A stretch of 64,000 nucleotides of DNA from Wenxinia marina DSM 24838 (GTDB lineage Bacteria > Pseudomonadota > Alphaproteobacteria > Rhodobacterales > Rhodobacteraceae), in the NCBI RefSeq assembly GCF_000379485.1, contig NZ_KB902287.1, positions 1-64,000 of the forward strand, given 5' to 3'. How positions within the stretch are numbered: the first letter of the stretch is position 1; every line of letters starts with the position of its first letter. Below, piece by piece: positions 1-7,772 of this stretch. Below the pieces are notes generated by a model. The model saw only the letters and a program-made list of their open reading frames with translations. It was not told where the DNA came from and searched no databases. The position numbers were made by a program, and so were the translations under genes.

Positions 1-103
1 GAAGGACCTTGGGCTCGGTGGCCAGACGGGCCGGTCCGGTCTGCGGATGATGCACGTCGATCCACCGCTTCGAGACGTCGACGCCGATGCACTCTTCTGT
101 CAT
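1..103 (-). CDS. IS110-family transposase, N-terminal fragment (runs off the window)
   Basis: Read on the minus strand, an ATG at 103 opens 34 codons beginning MTEECIGVDVSKRWIDVH and continuing to the window edge. The pattern IGVDVSK..IDV is the start of the RuvC-like DEDD domain of IS110-family transposases (first catalytic Asp in GVDVSK). An AGGAG ribosome binding site lies 6 bases upstream. The family acts as an RNA-guided recombinase on dsDNA, with catalytic DEDD residues and a C-terminal serine. Only the first Asp region is visible, so activity and full length cannot be judged. The adjacent 170 non-coding bases fit the element's left end. Confidence 0.8.
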   Translation of the reverse strand, partial: MTEECIGVDVSKRWIDVHHPQTGPARLATEPKVL

Positions 104-114
104 GATCTTCTCCT

Positions 115-262
115 GTCCCTGTCGGTGCGGGGTCTGGTCACGCAGCCCCAAGCAACTGTTCAGGTTGACGATCCAAAGGCGGACGGCTCCCGCGCCGGCT
201 CGCGGGCTCCAAGCCCTGGGACCTCACGGGATGCCGTCCGCCACCAGCACATTGACATGATT
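115..262 (-). ncRNA. Putative bridge RNA segment of the IS110 left end
   Basis: The sequence shows a perfect 10-bp inverted repeat (178-187 with 233-242) enclosing a 6-bp GC hairpin (189-194 with 201-206), so the minus-strand transcript would fold into a nested structure. IS110-group elements are known to express a bridge RNA of about 150-200 nt from this position, upstream of the transposase. The minus-strand RNA contains GAGGTCCC (218-225), the exact complement of the gggacctc at the insertion junction (273-280), as expected for a target-binding guide. Boundaries are approximate, and expression is inferred. Confidence 0.4.
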
Positions 263-272
263 TCGTTAGACA

Positions 273-337
273 GGGACCTCGCGCCGCACGGTCGTCGCCT
301 GACGGATCGGGGGCCCCGGGTCAGGCCCGGGGCGGGT
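273..337. repeat. Palindromic repeat family R1, copy interrupted by the IS110 end
   Basis: The right part of an R1 unit is present: end of the left arm (gggacctcg, 273-281), loop, and right arm with the core ccccgggtcaggcccgggg (314-332) followed by cgggtg. The rest of the left arm, seen in intact copies as gtcccgggcctgaccc, is missing and replaced by IS110 sequence. Bases 338-430 up to the next gene hold only a weak inverted repeat (ggttt-ccc-aaacc, about 409-421). Confidence 0.65.
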
Positions 338-430
338 GAATCCTTGGGGTCCGCCAGACGTCGTCCCTCCCCGACATGGAACACCCGCCGGCACGTCGCG
401 ATTGGTTTCCCAAACCGGGAGACCCTCTCC

Positions 431-1213
431 ATGACCGACGCCACCGCCCCTGCCGCCCGCCCCCGCGACGACGCGAAGCCGAAGGCCCGCCTCTACCGCA
501 TGGTCATGCCGGGCCATGTCTGTCCGTGGGGCCTCAAATCCCGCGGGCTGCTGCAGCGCCGGGGCTACGAGGTGGAGGACCACCTCCTCACCTCCCGCGC
601 CGAGACCGACGCCTTCATGGAGCGGCACGGGGTCGAGACGACGCCGCAGACCTGGATCGGCGACGAGCGGGTCGGCGGCTACAGCGAACTGGCCGAGCGC
701 CTGGACCACCGCGAGGCCGCCCTCGGCGGCGCCTACCAGCCGGTGCTCGCCATCTTCGCGGTCGCCGCGCTGCTCGCGCTCGCGATGGTCTGGGGCTACC
801 CCGAGGCGCTGGAGCGGCCGGCCGGCTGGCTCGGCCTCTTCATCGCGTTCGGGATGACCCTCCTCGGCATCCAGAAATTGCAGGACGTCGAGAGCTTCCA
901 GACGATGTTCGTGGGCTACGACCTGCTGTCCATGCGCGACCCGCGCTATGCCTACGTCTATCCGTTCCTGGAGACCCTCGCCGGTGTCCTGATGGTCGGC
1001 CACCTCGCGCCCTGGCTGTCGGCGCCCATCGCGCTCGTCATCGGCATCGAGGGCGCGGTCTCGGTCGCCAAGGCGGTCTGGATCGACAAGCGCGAGCTGA
1101 AATGCGCCTGCGTCGGCGGCGACAGCGAGGTGCCGCTCGGCTTCGTCAGCTTCACCGAGAGCGCGATGATGGCGGTGATGGGCCTGTGGACGCTGATCTG
1201 GCTGGCGGGCTGA
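431..1213 (+). CDS. Glutaredoxin-MauE/DoxX-like redox membrane protein
   Basis: 260 residues. The N-terminal 90 residues are thioredoxin-fold, glutaredoxin-like, with a VCPWG motif at about residue 31 in place of CPYC and a TTPQTWIG stretch that matches the cis-Pro loop. After residue 95 come four hydrophobic segments typical of the MauE/DoxX redox-associated membrane family, with a C-terminal KCACVGG cysteine pair. The protein probably moves reducing equivalents at the inner membrane; the substrate is not evident. The ATG at 431 is the first that starts the glutaredoxin domain; upstream in-frame codons run into the R1 repeat. The gene stands alone, converging on the DUF899 gene. Confidence 0.75.
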   Translation: MTDATAPAARPRDDAKPKARLYRMVMPGHVCPWGLKSRGLLQRRGYEVEDHLLTSRAETDAFMERHGVETTPQTWIGDERVGGYSELAERLDHREAALGGAYQPVLAIFAVAALLALAMVWGYPEALERPAGWLGLFIAFGMTLLGIQKLQDVESFQTMFVGYDLLSMRDPRYAYVYPFLETLAGVLMVGHLAPWLSAPIALVIGIEGAVSVAKAVWIDKRELKCACVGGDSEVPLGFVSFTESAMMAVMGLWTLIWLAG

Positions 1214-1224
1214 GGCTTGTTGCG

Positions 1225-1923
1225 TCAGGCGCGCAATTCTTCCAGCGAAGGATACCAGTCGGGCCGCCGGCCCCGGGGGGTGATGTCGAGGAAGGCCCAG
1301 AGCGGGTCGAACTCCACCGCGCCGCGCGGGTCCTGCCCCGGATCGGCCTCGCCGCCCTCGGCGGACCAGAACAGGCGCAGGACCCCGTCCCTGCGCGTGA
1401 ACACGTTCAGCGCAGGCATGTCCGCGTCGCGGTCGCCCACCCAGTCGGCGGTGTAGTCGCCGGAGCCATCGGAGACGACGGGCAGGTCCGGCATTCCGAA
1501 GTCCCGCTTCGCCGCCACCAGCCGCTCGATCGGAGAGCGGGCGACGAAGACGATGGCGGCATTCTTCCGGACCGATCTCACCCGGCCGGCGCTCGCCGTC
1601 ATCAGCGAGGTGCACATCGGGCACGGCGCCTTTCGCTGCGGGCCGAACATGTAGCTGTAGACGATCAGCGTGTCGTGCGGGCCGAAGAGGCCGGACAGCC
1701 GCACCTCCCCCGCCTCGCCGGTGAAGGTGTAATCCCGCACCTGCGGCCCCTCGGGCAGCGCACGGCGGGCCTCCGCCACCTCCTCGTTCATCCGGCGCTG
1801 GGCGTATTCCATCGCCAGCAGCGCCTGCCGTGCGGCGCGGTAGGCGTCCGATTCGCCGGGCACGCGGCGGGGGTTCCGGGCGGCCATGGCCTCCACGGGT
1901 TCGAGCGAAGCATCCTTGGGCAT
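1225..1923 (-). CDS. DUF899 family thioredoxin-like protein
   Basis: 232 residues, matching the DUF899 (predicted dithiol-disulfide oxidoreductase) family. It has the conserved N-terminal EYAQRRMNEEVAEARRALPEG region, then a thioredoxin fold with CPMCTS at about residue 100 (C-x-x-C), and ends in a WAFLDITPRGR.DWYPSL tail typical of the family. It starts at an ATG with GGAG 8 bases upstream. It is often induced by stress regulators in related genomes (family knowledge); here a palindrome lies just upstream. Its substrate is unknown. Confidence 0.8.
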   Translation of the reverse strand: MPKDASLEPVEAMAARNPRRVPGESDAYRAARQALLAMEYAQRRMNEEVAEARRALPEGPQVRDYTFTGEAGEVRLSGLFGPHDTLIVYSYMFGPQRKAPCPMCTSLMTASAGRVRSVRKNAAIVFVARSPIERLVAAKRDFGMPDLPVVSDGSGDYTADWVGDRDADMPALNVFTRRDGVLRLFWSAEGGEADPGQDPRGAVEFDPLWAFLDITPRGRRPDWYPSLEELRA

Positions 1924-1944
1924 CGGGGTCTCCTGCGGCAGATA

Positions 1945-1968
1945 TGCATTGATATCAATATTAATGCA
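1945..1968 (-). promoter_or_regulatory. AT-rich palindrome upstream of the DUF899 gene (possible operator)
   Basis: TGCATT and AATGCA arms (1945-1950 and 1963-1968) flank GATATCAATATT, and a perfect 12-bp palindrome attgatatcaat sits at 1948-1959. It stands out as an AT-rich block in a 70% GC region, 22 bases before the start codon at 1923. The size and symmetry fit an ArsR, MarR or HxlR operator, but no cognate regulator is adjacent. Confidence 0.4.
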
Positions 1969-2088
1969 GCGGGTCCACGACCAGCGTGCGCCTGCGCGGC
2001 CCTTCGCCGATGGGGCGAGCGCGGCGACTGGATTGATCACGTTCCTCCTCTGGGGGAAGGTCCTTCCGGCAGCAACCCGGAGGCCCCC

Positions 2089-2646
2089 ATGCCGATCGCC
2101 CGCACCCTCGCCGCCGTCCTCGCCGTCCTCGCCGCGCCCGCCGCGGCGCAGGATGCCGCAGGCGCGTTCGCCGACGCCTTCGCCTATCACCTGCCGGGCG
2201 GTGCCGACGGTGTGCCGTCGCCCTTGCCGTCGATGGAGATGATCGCGGCGCTCGGGGGCAACTGGGTGGAGGGCCAGCTGTTGTTCACGTCGGGCACCGT
2301 CGATCCCGACCTCCGCGACAGCGCCTGCAACCGGGCCGCCTACGCCTTCGTCCCCGACGGGCCGTTCGCCTTCACCGCGACGCGGCTGCAGTCGGGGGAG
2401 GCGACGGACTGGACCTACACCTACACGCTGATGTCCGGGCGGACCTTCGTCCGGTCGGTCGACGCCGAAGGGATGCTGTCCGTGCTGTTCCCGCAGGGCC
2501 TCGACACGATCCGGCCCGAGATGATCGTGAGCACGCTGAACGCTGCCGGGGCCCGCGCGCACGTCCTGCTGTTCCAGCCGCACCCCGACGTGCTGGTGGT
2601 CGAGGGCGTCGGCGGACCCGCGCAGATCTTCCTGCGCTGCCCCTAG
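2089..2646 (+). CDS. Secreted protein of unknown function
   Basis: 185 residues with a clear Sec signal peptide (MPIARTLAAVLAVLAAPAAA, cleavage after AAA-Q near residue 21). The mature part has two Cys (one in DSACNRAAY, one at the C-terminal FLRCP), suggesting a disulfide, and beta-rich sequence. The ATG at 2089 has CGGAGG 5 bases upstream. I do not recognise the family. The stop codon overlaps that of convergent smc within a CTAG. Confidence 0.65.
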   Translation: MPIARTLAAVLAVLAAPAAAQDAAGAFADAFAYHLPGGADGVPSPLPSMEMIAALGGNWVEGQLLFTSGTVDPDLRDSACNRAAYAFVPDGPFAFTATRLQSGEATDWTYTYTLMSGRTFVRSVDAEGMLSVLFPQGLDTIRPEMIVSTLNAAGARAHVLLFQPHPDVLVVEGVGGPAQIFLRCP

Positions 2647-5600
2647 GCGACCAGCTGCTCGGCCTTGCGCAGGTCGACCGACACCAGCTGAGAGACGCCC
2701 TGCTCGCCCATGGTCACGCCGAACAGGCGGTCCATCCGGGCCATCGTCACCGCGTGGTGGGTGATGATGAGGAAGCGCGTCTCGGTCCGGCGACACATCT
2801 CGTCCAGCATGTCGCAGAACCGCGTGACGTTCGCGTCGTCGAGCGGCGCGTCGACCTCGTCGAGGACGCAGATCGGCGCCGGGTTGGCGATGAACACGGC
2901 GAAGATCAGCGCCAGCGCGGTCAGCGTCTGCTCGCCGCCGGACAGCAGCGACAGCGTCGACAGCTTCTTGCCCGGCGGCTGGCACATGATCTCCAGCCCC
3001 GCCTCCAGAGGGTCGTCGGACTCCACCAGTTCCAGCCGCGCCTCGCCGCCGCCGAAGAGGTGGGTGAAGAGCATCGAGAAGTTCTCGTTCACCTGCTCGA
3101 AGGCGGTCAGCAGGCGCTCGCGGCCTTCGCGGTTGAGCGAGGCTATGCCGCTGCGGAGGGTGCGGATCGCCTCTTCGAGGTCGGCCTTCTCGCGGACCAG
3201 CGTGTCGTGCTCGGTCTCGACCTCGCGGGCGTCCTCCTCGGCGCGCAGGTTCACGGCGCCGAGGGCGTCGCGCTGGCGGCGGAGGGCGGCGACCTCGCTC
3301 TCCATCGCCTCCACGCCCGGCAGGTCGATCGGGTCGGCGTCCAGCCGCGCGAGCAGGTCGGCCGGCGTCGTCTCCTGCTCTTCCTCGATGCGGGCGGCGG
3401 CGGCGGTCACCGTCTCCTGCGCGGCCTCGGCCTTCGCCTCGGCGCGGGCGCGGGCCTCGCGGGCCTCGGAGGCGGCGCGCTCGGCGTCGCGCTCGTACAG
3501 AGCGGCGTCACGGGCGGCGGTCTCGGCGAGGGCGAGGGCGTCGGCGGATTTGGCGCGGCGGGCCGTCGCCTCGGCGGACTTGGCGTCCAGATCGGCGCGG
3601 CGCCGGTCCACGTCCGCCGGCACCTGTCGCGCTTCGGCCAGCTGCGCCGCGGCCTCGTCCCGGCGCTCGGCCAGTTCGGCGGTGCGTTTCGAGGCGGTCT
3701 CCAGCCGGTGCTTCCAGCCCGACACCTCCTTCGCGACTTCCTGCGCCCGGCGGGTCCGCGCCTCGCCCTCGCGGCGCAGCTCGCTTTCAGCGGAGCGGCG
3801 GGACATCATGGTGATCCGCGCCGCCTCGACCGTGGTCTTGAGGTCCTCGACCCCGCTGCGGGCGGCGGCGAGATCGCCGAGGCCCTTCGCCCCCGCCTCG
3901 GCCTCGGCCAGCGCCTTGCGTGCGGCCATCGCCTCCTCCTCGTAGCGGCGCAGCGCCAGCGCCCCGTTCTCGCGCTTGCCGCGGGCGAGGTCGCGGTCGG
4001 CCTCGGCGCGGTTGAGGCGGCGGTTCGCCTCGGCAACCAGGCGGTCGGCGTCGCGGCGGGCGGTGCGGGCCTTGGCGTCCGCCTCGGTCAGCTCGGCGAG
4101 GCGCCGGCCCAGCGCCTCGTGCGCCTGGCGGGCGCCGGCGGCCTGCGCCTCGGTGTGCTCCAGATCGTTGCGGAGTTCGGAGAGGCGGTTCAGCTGCTGC
4201 AGGCGCAGCGCCGCCGCCGAGGGCGCGTCCGCCGCGCCGACGCGGAAGCCGTCCCAGCGCCAGAGGTCGCCCTCGCGGCTGACGAGGCGCTGGCCGGGAC
4301 GCAGCGCCGCCTGCAGGCGGGGGCCGTCGGCGGCGTCGATCAGGCCCACCTGCCCCATCCGCCGGGCGAGCACGCCAGGGACCGAGACCCAGTTCGTCAG
4401 CGCATCGACGCCCTGCGGCAGCGGCTGCGGCGCCTCGTACCCCGGCAGTTCCACCCAGCCCGACGCCGCGTCCGCGCCGACCGCCGGCGCCCGCAGGTCG
4501 TCGGCCAGCGCGGCACCCAATGCCTTCTCGTAGCCCGGCGCGACGGATAGGCGGTCCATCACCTGCGTGCCGTCGCCGGCGTCGCGGTCCACCAGCCGCG
4601 CCAGCGCCTGCGCCTCGGCCCGCAGGGCCGACGCCTCGCCCTCGGCCTCGGACCGGCGGGCGCGGGCGTCCGACTCGCGCGACTGCGTCTCGGACCGGGC
4701 CTTCTCGGCCCCTAGAAGCGCCTCGTCGGCGCGCTTCGCCATCGCGACGGCGGCCGTTTCTTCCTCCGCTGCCGCCGCCAGCTCGGCCTCGGCCCGCTCG
4801 GCCGCGGCGGTGGCGTCCGTCAGCTGCGCCTTCGCCCGCGCCGCCTCGGCGTTCGTCTTGTCGAGCGTCCGGCGGCTGTCCTCCAGCAGGCGCTGCGCCG
4901 ACTGGTGGCGCGCGGCGAGGCGGGCCATGTCCTCGGTCGCGCGCCCGAGGTCGCCCTCGCGCTCCGACAGGACCTCGCCCGCCTCGCGCGCCGCCTCCAC
5001 CGCGGCGGCGAGCCGTCCGTCGTGGCCCTCGCCCGCCTTCGCGAGTTCCTTCGCCTCCCATTCCAGCTTGGCGATGGTCTCGCCGGCGTCGCGATTCAGC
5101 GCCTCCTCGCGCTCGATGTCGCGGCCGAGCTGGGCGATCCGGCCGGTGAGCGTCTCGATCGCCTGCGCGGCGCGGGCCGCCTCGTCGTCGAGGGCGCCGC
5201 GCTGGACCTCCAGCCGCTGCAGGACGGCCGCGGCGATCGCTTCCTCCTCGCGCAGCGGCGGCAGCGCGGCTTCGGCGTCGGCGCGCGCCTTCGCAGCCGC
5301 GCGCGCCCCGGCCTCGCCCTGCGCCGCGGCCACGGTCCGCGCCTTCAGTTCGGCCGCCGCGGCGGCCAGCGCCTCGTCCGCCTCCTTCCAGCGGCGATAC
5401 AGCAGCAGCCCCTCGGCCCAGCGCAGCTTTGCCCCGATCTCGCGGTAGCGCGCCGCCGCCCGGGCCTGCCGCGCCAGCGACTGCAGCTGCCCGGCCAGCT
5501 GCTCCACCACGTCGTCCACCCGAGCGAGGTTCTGCTCCGCCCCGCGCAGCTTCAGCTCCGCCTCGTGCCGGCGGGCGTACAGGCCGGAGATGCCCGCCGC

Positions 5601-6098
5601 CTCCTCCAGGATGCGCCGCCGCGCGGTGGGGCGGGAATTGATGAGTTCGGAGATCTGCCCCTGCCGCACCAGCGCCGGCGAATGCGCGCCGGTGGAGGCG
5701 TCGGCGAACAGCATCTGCACGTCGCGCGCCCGCACGTCCCTGGCCCCGACCTTGTAGGCCGATCCCGCGTCGCGGGTGATCCGGCGCACGATCTCCAGCG
5801 CGTCGGTGTCGTTGAAGCCTGCCGGAGCGAGGCGCTCGGAGTTGTCGATGGAGAGGGACACCTCGGCGAAGTTCCGCGCAGGCCGGGTCGAGGCGCCGGC
5901 GAAGATCACGTCCTCCATCCCGCCGCCGCGCATCGCGGTGGGTCGGTTCTCGCCCATCACCCAGCGCAAGGCTTCGAGGAGGTTCGACTTGCCGCAGCCG
6001 TTGGGGCCGACGACGCCGGTCAGGCCGTCGTGGATGATGAGGTCCGTCGGATCGACGAAGCTCTTGAAGCCGTTCAGCCGCAGCCGCGTGAAGCGCAT
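2643..6098 (-). CDS. smc: Chromosome segregation protein SMC
   Basis: 1151 residues, usual for alphaproteobacterial SMC. Order: head part 1 with Walker A GPNGCGKSN near residue 35 and the Q-loop region; a long Ala/Glu/Arg-rich coiled coil; a hinge at about residues 495-640; a second coiled coil; and head part 2 with the signature LSLLSGGEQTLTALAL and Walker B PICVLDEVDAPLDD. It entraps DNA with ScpAB and acts in chromosome condensation; scpA/scpB are not in the window. The start MRFTRLRLNGFKSF is the family's canonical N-terminus; an upstream in-frame ATG is ignored. It is transcribed alone. Confidence 0.97.
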   Translation of the reverse strand: MRFTRLRLNGFKSFVDPTDLIIHDGLTGVVGPNGCGKSNLLEALRWVMGENRPTAMRGGGMEDVIFAGASTRPARNFAEVSLSIDNSERLAPAGFNDTDALEIVRRITRDAGSAYKVGARDVRARDVQMLFADASTGAHSPALVRQGQISELINSRPTARRRILEEAAGISGLYARRHEAELKLRGAEQNLARVDDVVEQLAGQLQSLARQARAAARYREIGAKLRWAEGLLLYRRWKEADEALAAAAAELKARTVAAAQGEAGARAAAKARADAEAALPPLREEEAIAAAVLQRLEVQRGALDDEAARAAQAIETLTGRIAQLGRDIEREEALNRDAGETIAKLEWEAKELAKAGEGHDGRLAAAVEAAREAGEVLSEREGDLGRATEDMARLAARHQSAQRLLEDSRRTLDKTNAEAARAKAQLTDATAAAERAEAELAAAAEEETAAVAMAKRADEALLGAEKARSETQSRESDARARRSEAEGEASALRAEAQALARLVDRDAGDGTQVMDRLSVAPGYEKALGAALADDLRAPAVGADAASGWVELPGYEAPQPLPQGVDALTNWVSVPGVLARRMGQVGLIDAADGPRLQAALRPGQRLVSREGDLWRWDGFRVGAADAPSAAALRLQQLNRLSELRNDLEHTEAQAAGARQAHEALGRRLAELTEADAKARTARRDADRLVAEANRRLNRAEADRDLARGKRENGALALRRYEEEAMAARKALAEAEAGAKGLGDLAAARSGVEDLKTTVEAARITMMSRRSAESELRREGEARTRRAQEVAKEVSGWKHRLETASKRTAELAERRDEAAAQLAEARQVPADVDRRRADLDAKSAEATARRAKSADALALAETAARDAALYERDAERAASEAREARARAEAKAEAAQETVTAAAARIEEEQETTPADLLARLDADPIDLPGVEAMESEVAALRRQRDALGAVNLRAEEDAREVETEHDTLVREKADLEEAIRTLRSGIASLNREGRERLLTAFEQVNENFSMLFTHLFGGGEARLELVESDDPLEAGLEIMCQPPGKKLSTLSLLSGGEQTLTALALIFAVFIANPAPICVLDEVDAPLDDANVTRFCDMLDEMCRRTETRFLIITHHAVTMARMDRLFGVTMGEQGVSQLVSVDLRKAEQLVA

Positions 6099-6200
6099 TG
6101 GGAATGCCTCTGCCCGATTCCCCTGTTTGGAGGCGAGTGTGCGGACGGGGCCCCTGCAAGTCAACGAAACCGGCCACCAGATGCGGCGGATCGGCGGACC

Positions 6201-6209
6201 TTATCCACA
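6201..6209 (+). promoter_or_regulatory. Single DnaA-box-like site
   Basis: TTATCCACA is an exact match to the DnaA box consensus TTATNCACA, in the 184-bp intergenic region between divergent smc and the NIF3-like gene. A single box could give DnaA-linked control of smc, but could also be chance. No box cluster or origin signature is present. Confidence 0.25.
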
Positions 6210-6282
6210 ACATATCGGCTGCGCGCATGGACGGGCCGCCACGTTCCCTCTACGTTCGGCATGCAGCCGAAGGAGAACCGTC

Positions 6283-6717
6283 ATGCCCGATCCCGCCCCG
6301 ACCGACCGCTACGACATCGAGGCGGGTTACGTCCTGTCGGTCGAGGTGCCGGCGGAGGACGCGGCCTCGCTCCGCGAGGCGCTGACGCGGGCCATCGGAC
6401 TGGCGTATGGCGACTACGACGGCGTCGCCTTCGAGAGCGCGGCGGGGACGCAGTACTACCGCTCGCTCGGGACCGGGCGGAACGCGCCGACGGAGGCGGT
6501 CGTCGCGGTGCCCTGCGTGAACCTGCGGGTTTTCGTCCCGGCGGACGCGGTCGAGGCGGCGATGCGCGCCGTCTATGCCGACCATCCCTACGAGGAGGTC
6601 GTCGCCCTCCTGACGCCGTCGTTCCGCGGCCTCCACCGCCGCGGCCTCGACGAGGACAACCCGCGCCGCTTCTGGAACCGCCCCGCGGCGGACTGGGTCG
6701 CGCCGGAACTGCGCTGA
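6283..6717 (+). CDS. NIF3/YqfO-like (CutA-fold) domain protein
   Basis: 144 residues. The pattern YGDYDGVAFES..GTQYYRSLGTGRNAP and the C-terminal YADHPYEEVVALL match the CutA-like domain inserted in bacterial NIF3/YqfO proteins and found alone in small proteins. Such domains trimerise; a biochemical role is not established. It starts at an ATG preceded by AAGGAG. It is a single gene divergent from smc. Confidence 0.6.
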   Translation: MPDPAPTDRYDIEAGYVLSVEVPAEDAASLREALTRAIGLAYGDYDGVAFESAAGTQYYRSLGTGRNAPTEAVVAVPCVNLRVFVPADAVEAAMRAVYADHPYEEVVALLTPSFRGLHRRGLDEDNPRRFWNRPAADWVAPELR

Positions 6718-6787
6718 GCCGCGTCCACCCCCGATCACGTCGCTTTCCGCCTTGACCCCTCCGGCCGCCGGGGCGCACTGTCGGACA

Positions 6788-6984
6788 TGCAAAGGTTCCC
6801 CGTCCGGGCCCGCCACGGGCCCGGGGATGAAACGGGAATGCGGTGCGGGCCGACCCTGACGGGGGCCCAAGGCCGCAGCCGCCCCCGCGACTGTAAGCGG
6901 CGAGCGGCCTGCCAACGGCCACTGGGGAGCGCCCCGGGAAGGCGGCAGGTGCGCAGCGACCCGCGAGCCAGGAGACCGGCCTTT
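6788..6984 (+). promoter_or_regulatory. Cobalamin (B12) riboswitch
   Basis: The conserved blocks occur in order: AGGTTCC (from 6793), GGGATGAAACGGGAATGCGG (about 6824-6843), GCCGCAGCCGCCCCCGCGAC with TGTAAGCGGCGAGC (the B12 box region, about 6880-6905), CACTGG, GGGAAGGCGGCAGGTGCG, and GCGAGCCAGGAGACC near 6964. It lies upstream of a cobalt-type permease with the start at 7033. Adenosylcobalamin binding should reduce expression of the downstream uptake and synthesis genes. Confidence 0.93.
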
Positions 6985-7032
6985 AGCGACATGCAACCTG
7001 CCGCCGGGGATGGCGGCCACGGGAGACCACAC

Positions 7033-7704
7033 ATGCATATCGAACACGGCATCGTCACGGGCGCCAAGCTGGTGCTGGGCACCGTCACCGCCGTCGGCAG
7101 CGCCGCCGTCGCGGGCAAGCTGGCCTGGGACGCGCTGCGCGAGAGCGGCGTCGCCTCGGTCGCCGCGCGCGCGGCGATGGCCACCGCCGCCACCTTCACC
7201 TTCTTCCAGCTGCTGCCGCACTACCCGGTCGGCGTCAGCGAGGTGCACTTCATCCTCGGCTCGACGCTGTTCCTGATCCTCGGCGCCGCGCCGGCCGCGA
7301 TCGGCCTCGCGATGGGCTTGCTGCTGCAGGGCCTGTTCTTCGCGCCGTTCGACCTGCCGCAGTACGGGATGAACGTCACGACGCTGCTGGTGCCGCTGTT
7401 CGCCGTCGCCGCCCTCGCCCGCCGGGTGATCGCTCCGGGCACGGCCTACGTGGACCTGACCTACGCGCAGGCGCTGAAGCTCTCGACCGCGTTCCAGGGC
7501 GGCGTGGTCGCCTGGGTCGCCTTCTGGGCGATCTACGGCCAGGGGGTCGCGGGCCTGTCGTCCGTCGTCACGTTCGGCGCGGCCTACATGCTGGTCGTCC
7601 TGATCGAGCCGCTCGTCGACCTCGCGGTCCTCGGCGCCGCCAAGGGCGCCCGCGGCCTCGCCCGGTCGGGCCTCGTCACGCCGCGGCTGTTCGCCGCCGC
7701 CTGA
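7033..7704 (+). CDS. CbiM/NikM-like cobalt transport permease
   Basis: 223 residues, about six hydrophobic segments. The stretch HYPVGVSEVHFILGSTLFL followed by LLLQGLFFAPFDLPQYGMN resembles the core of ECF-type CbiM/NikM metal permeases, which bind Co2+ through N-terminal His; the N-terminus here is MHIEHG with His at positions 2 and 5. The B12 riboswitch directly upstream supports cobalt uptake. No CbiN/Q/O partners follow, so it either works alone or with unlinked subunits. GGGAGA lies upstream of the ATG. Confidence 0.75.
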   Translation: MHIEHGIVTGAKLVLGTVTAVGSAAVAGKLAWDALRESGVASVAARAAMATAATFTFFQLLPHYPVGVSEVHFILGSTLFLILGAAPAAIGLAMGLLLQGLFFAPFDLPQYGMNVTTLLVPLFAVAALARRVIAPGTAYVDLTYAQALKLSTAFQGGVVAWVAFWAIYGQGVAGLSSVVTFGAAYMLVVLIEPLVDLAVLGAAKGARGLARSGLVTPRLFAAA

Positions 7705-7772
7705 TCCACCTGCCTTCCGACCTTTCCGGCCCCCGCATCCCGCGGGGGCCGTCCCCTATTCCAGGTAGAGAC

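Larger units (their letters stand above)
1..272 (-). mobile_element. IS110-family insertion sequence, left end (partial)
   Basis: The transposase start at 103 is preceded on its own strand by about 170 non-coding bases that end where a palindromic repeat resumes, at 273. In the intact repeat at 30326-30405 the same gggacctcg string sits inside the left arm. Here everything before gggacctcg is replaced by IS sequence, so the junction is placed at about 272/273. IS110-group elements lack terminal inverted repeats and carry a structured non-coding left end, which fits. The other end lies outside the window, so the boundary is inferred from one side only. Confidence 0.6.

Noticed and set aside
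47-430. N-terminal extension of the glutaredoxin gene
   Set aside because: The upstream in-frame codons run through IS110 and R1 sequence and lack conserved residues.
2754-6755. Long plus-strand frames opposite smc
   Set aside because: Ala/Arg/Gly/Pro-rich shadows of the high-GC coiled-coil sequence; the smc frame is fully conserved.
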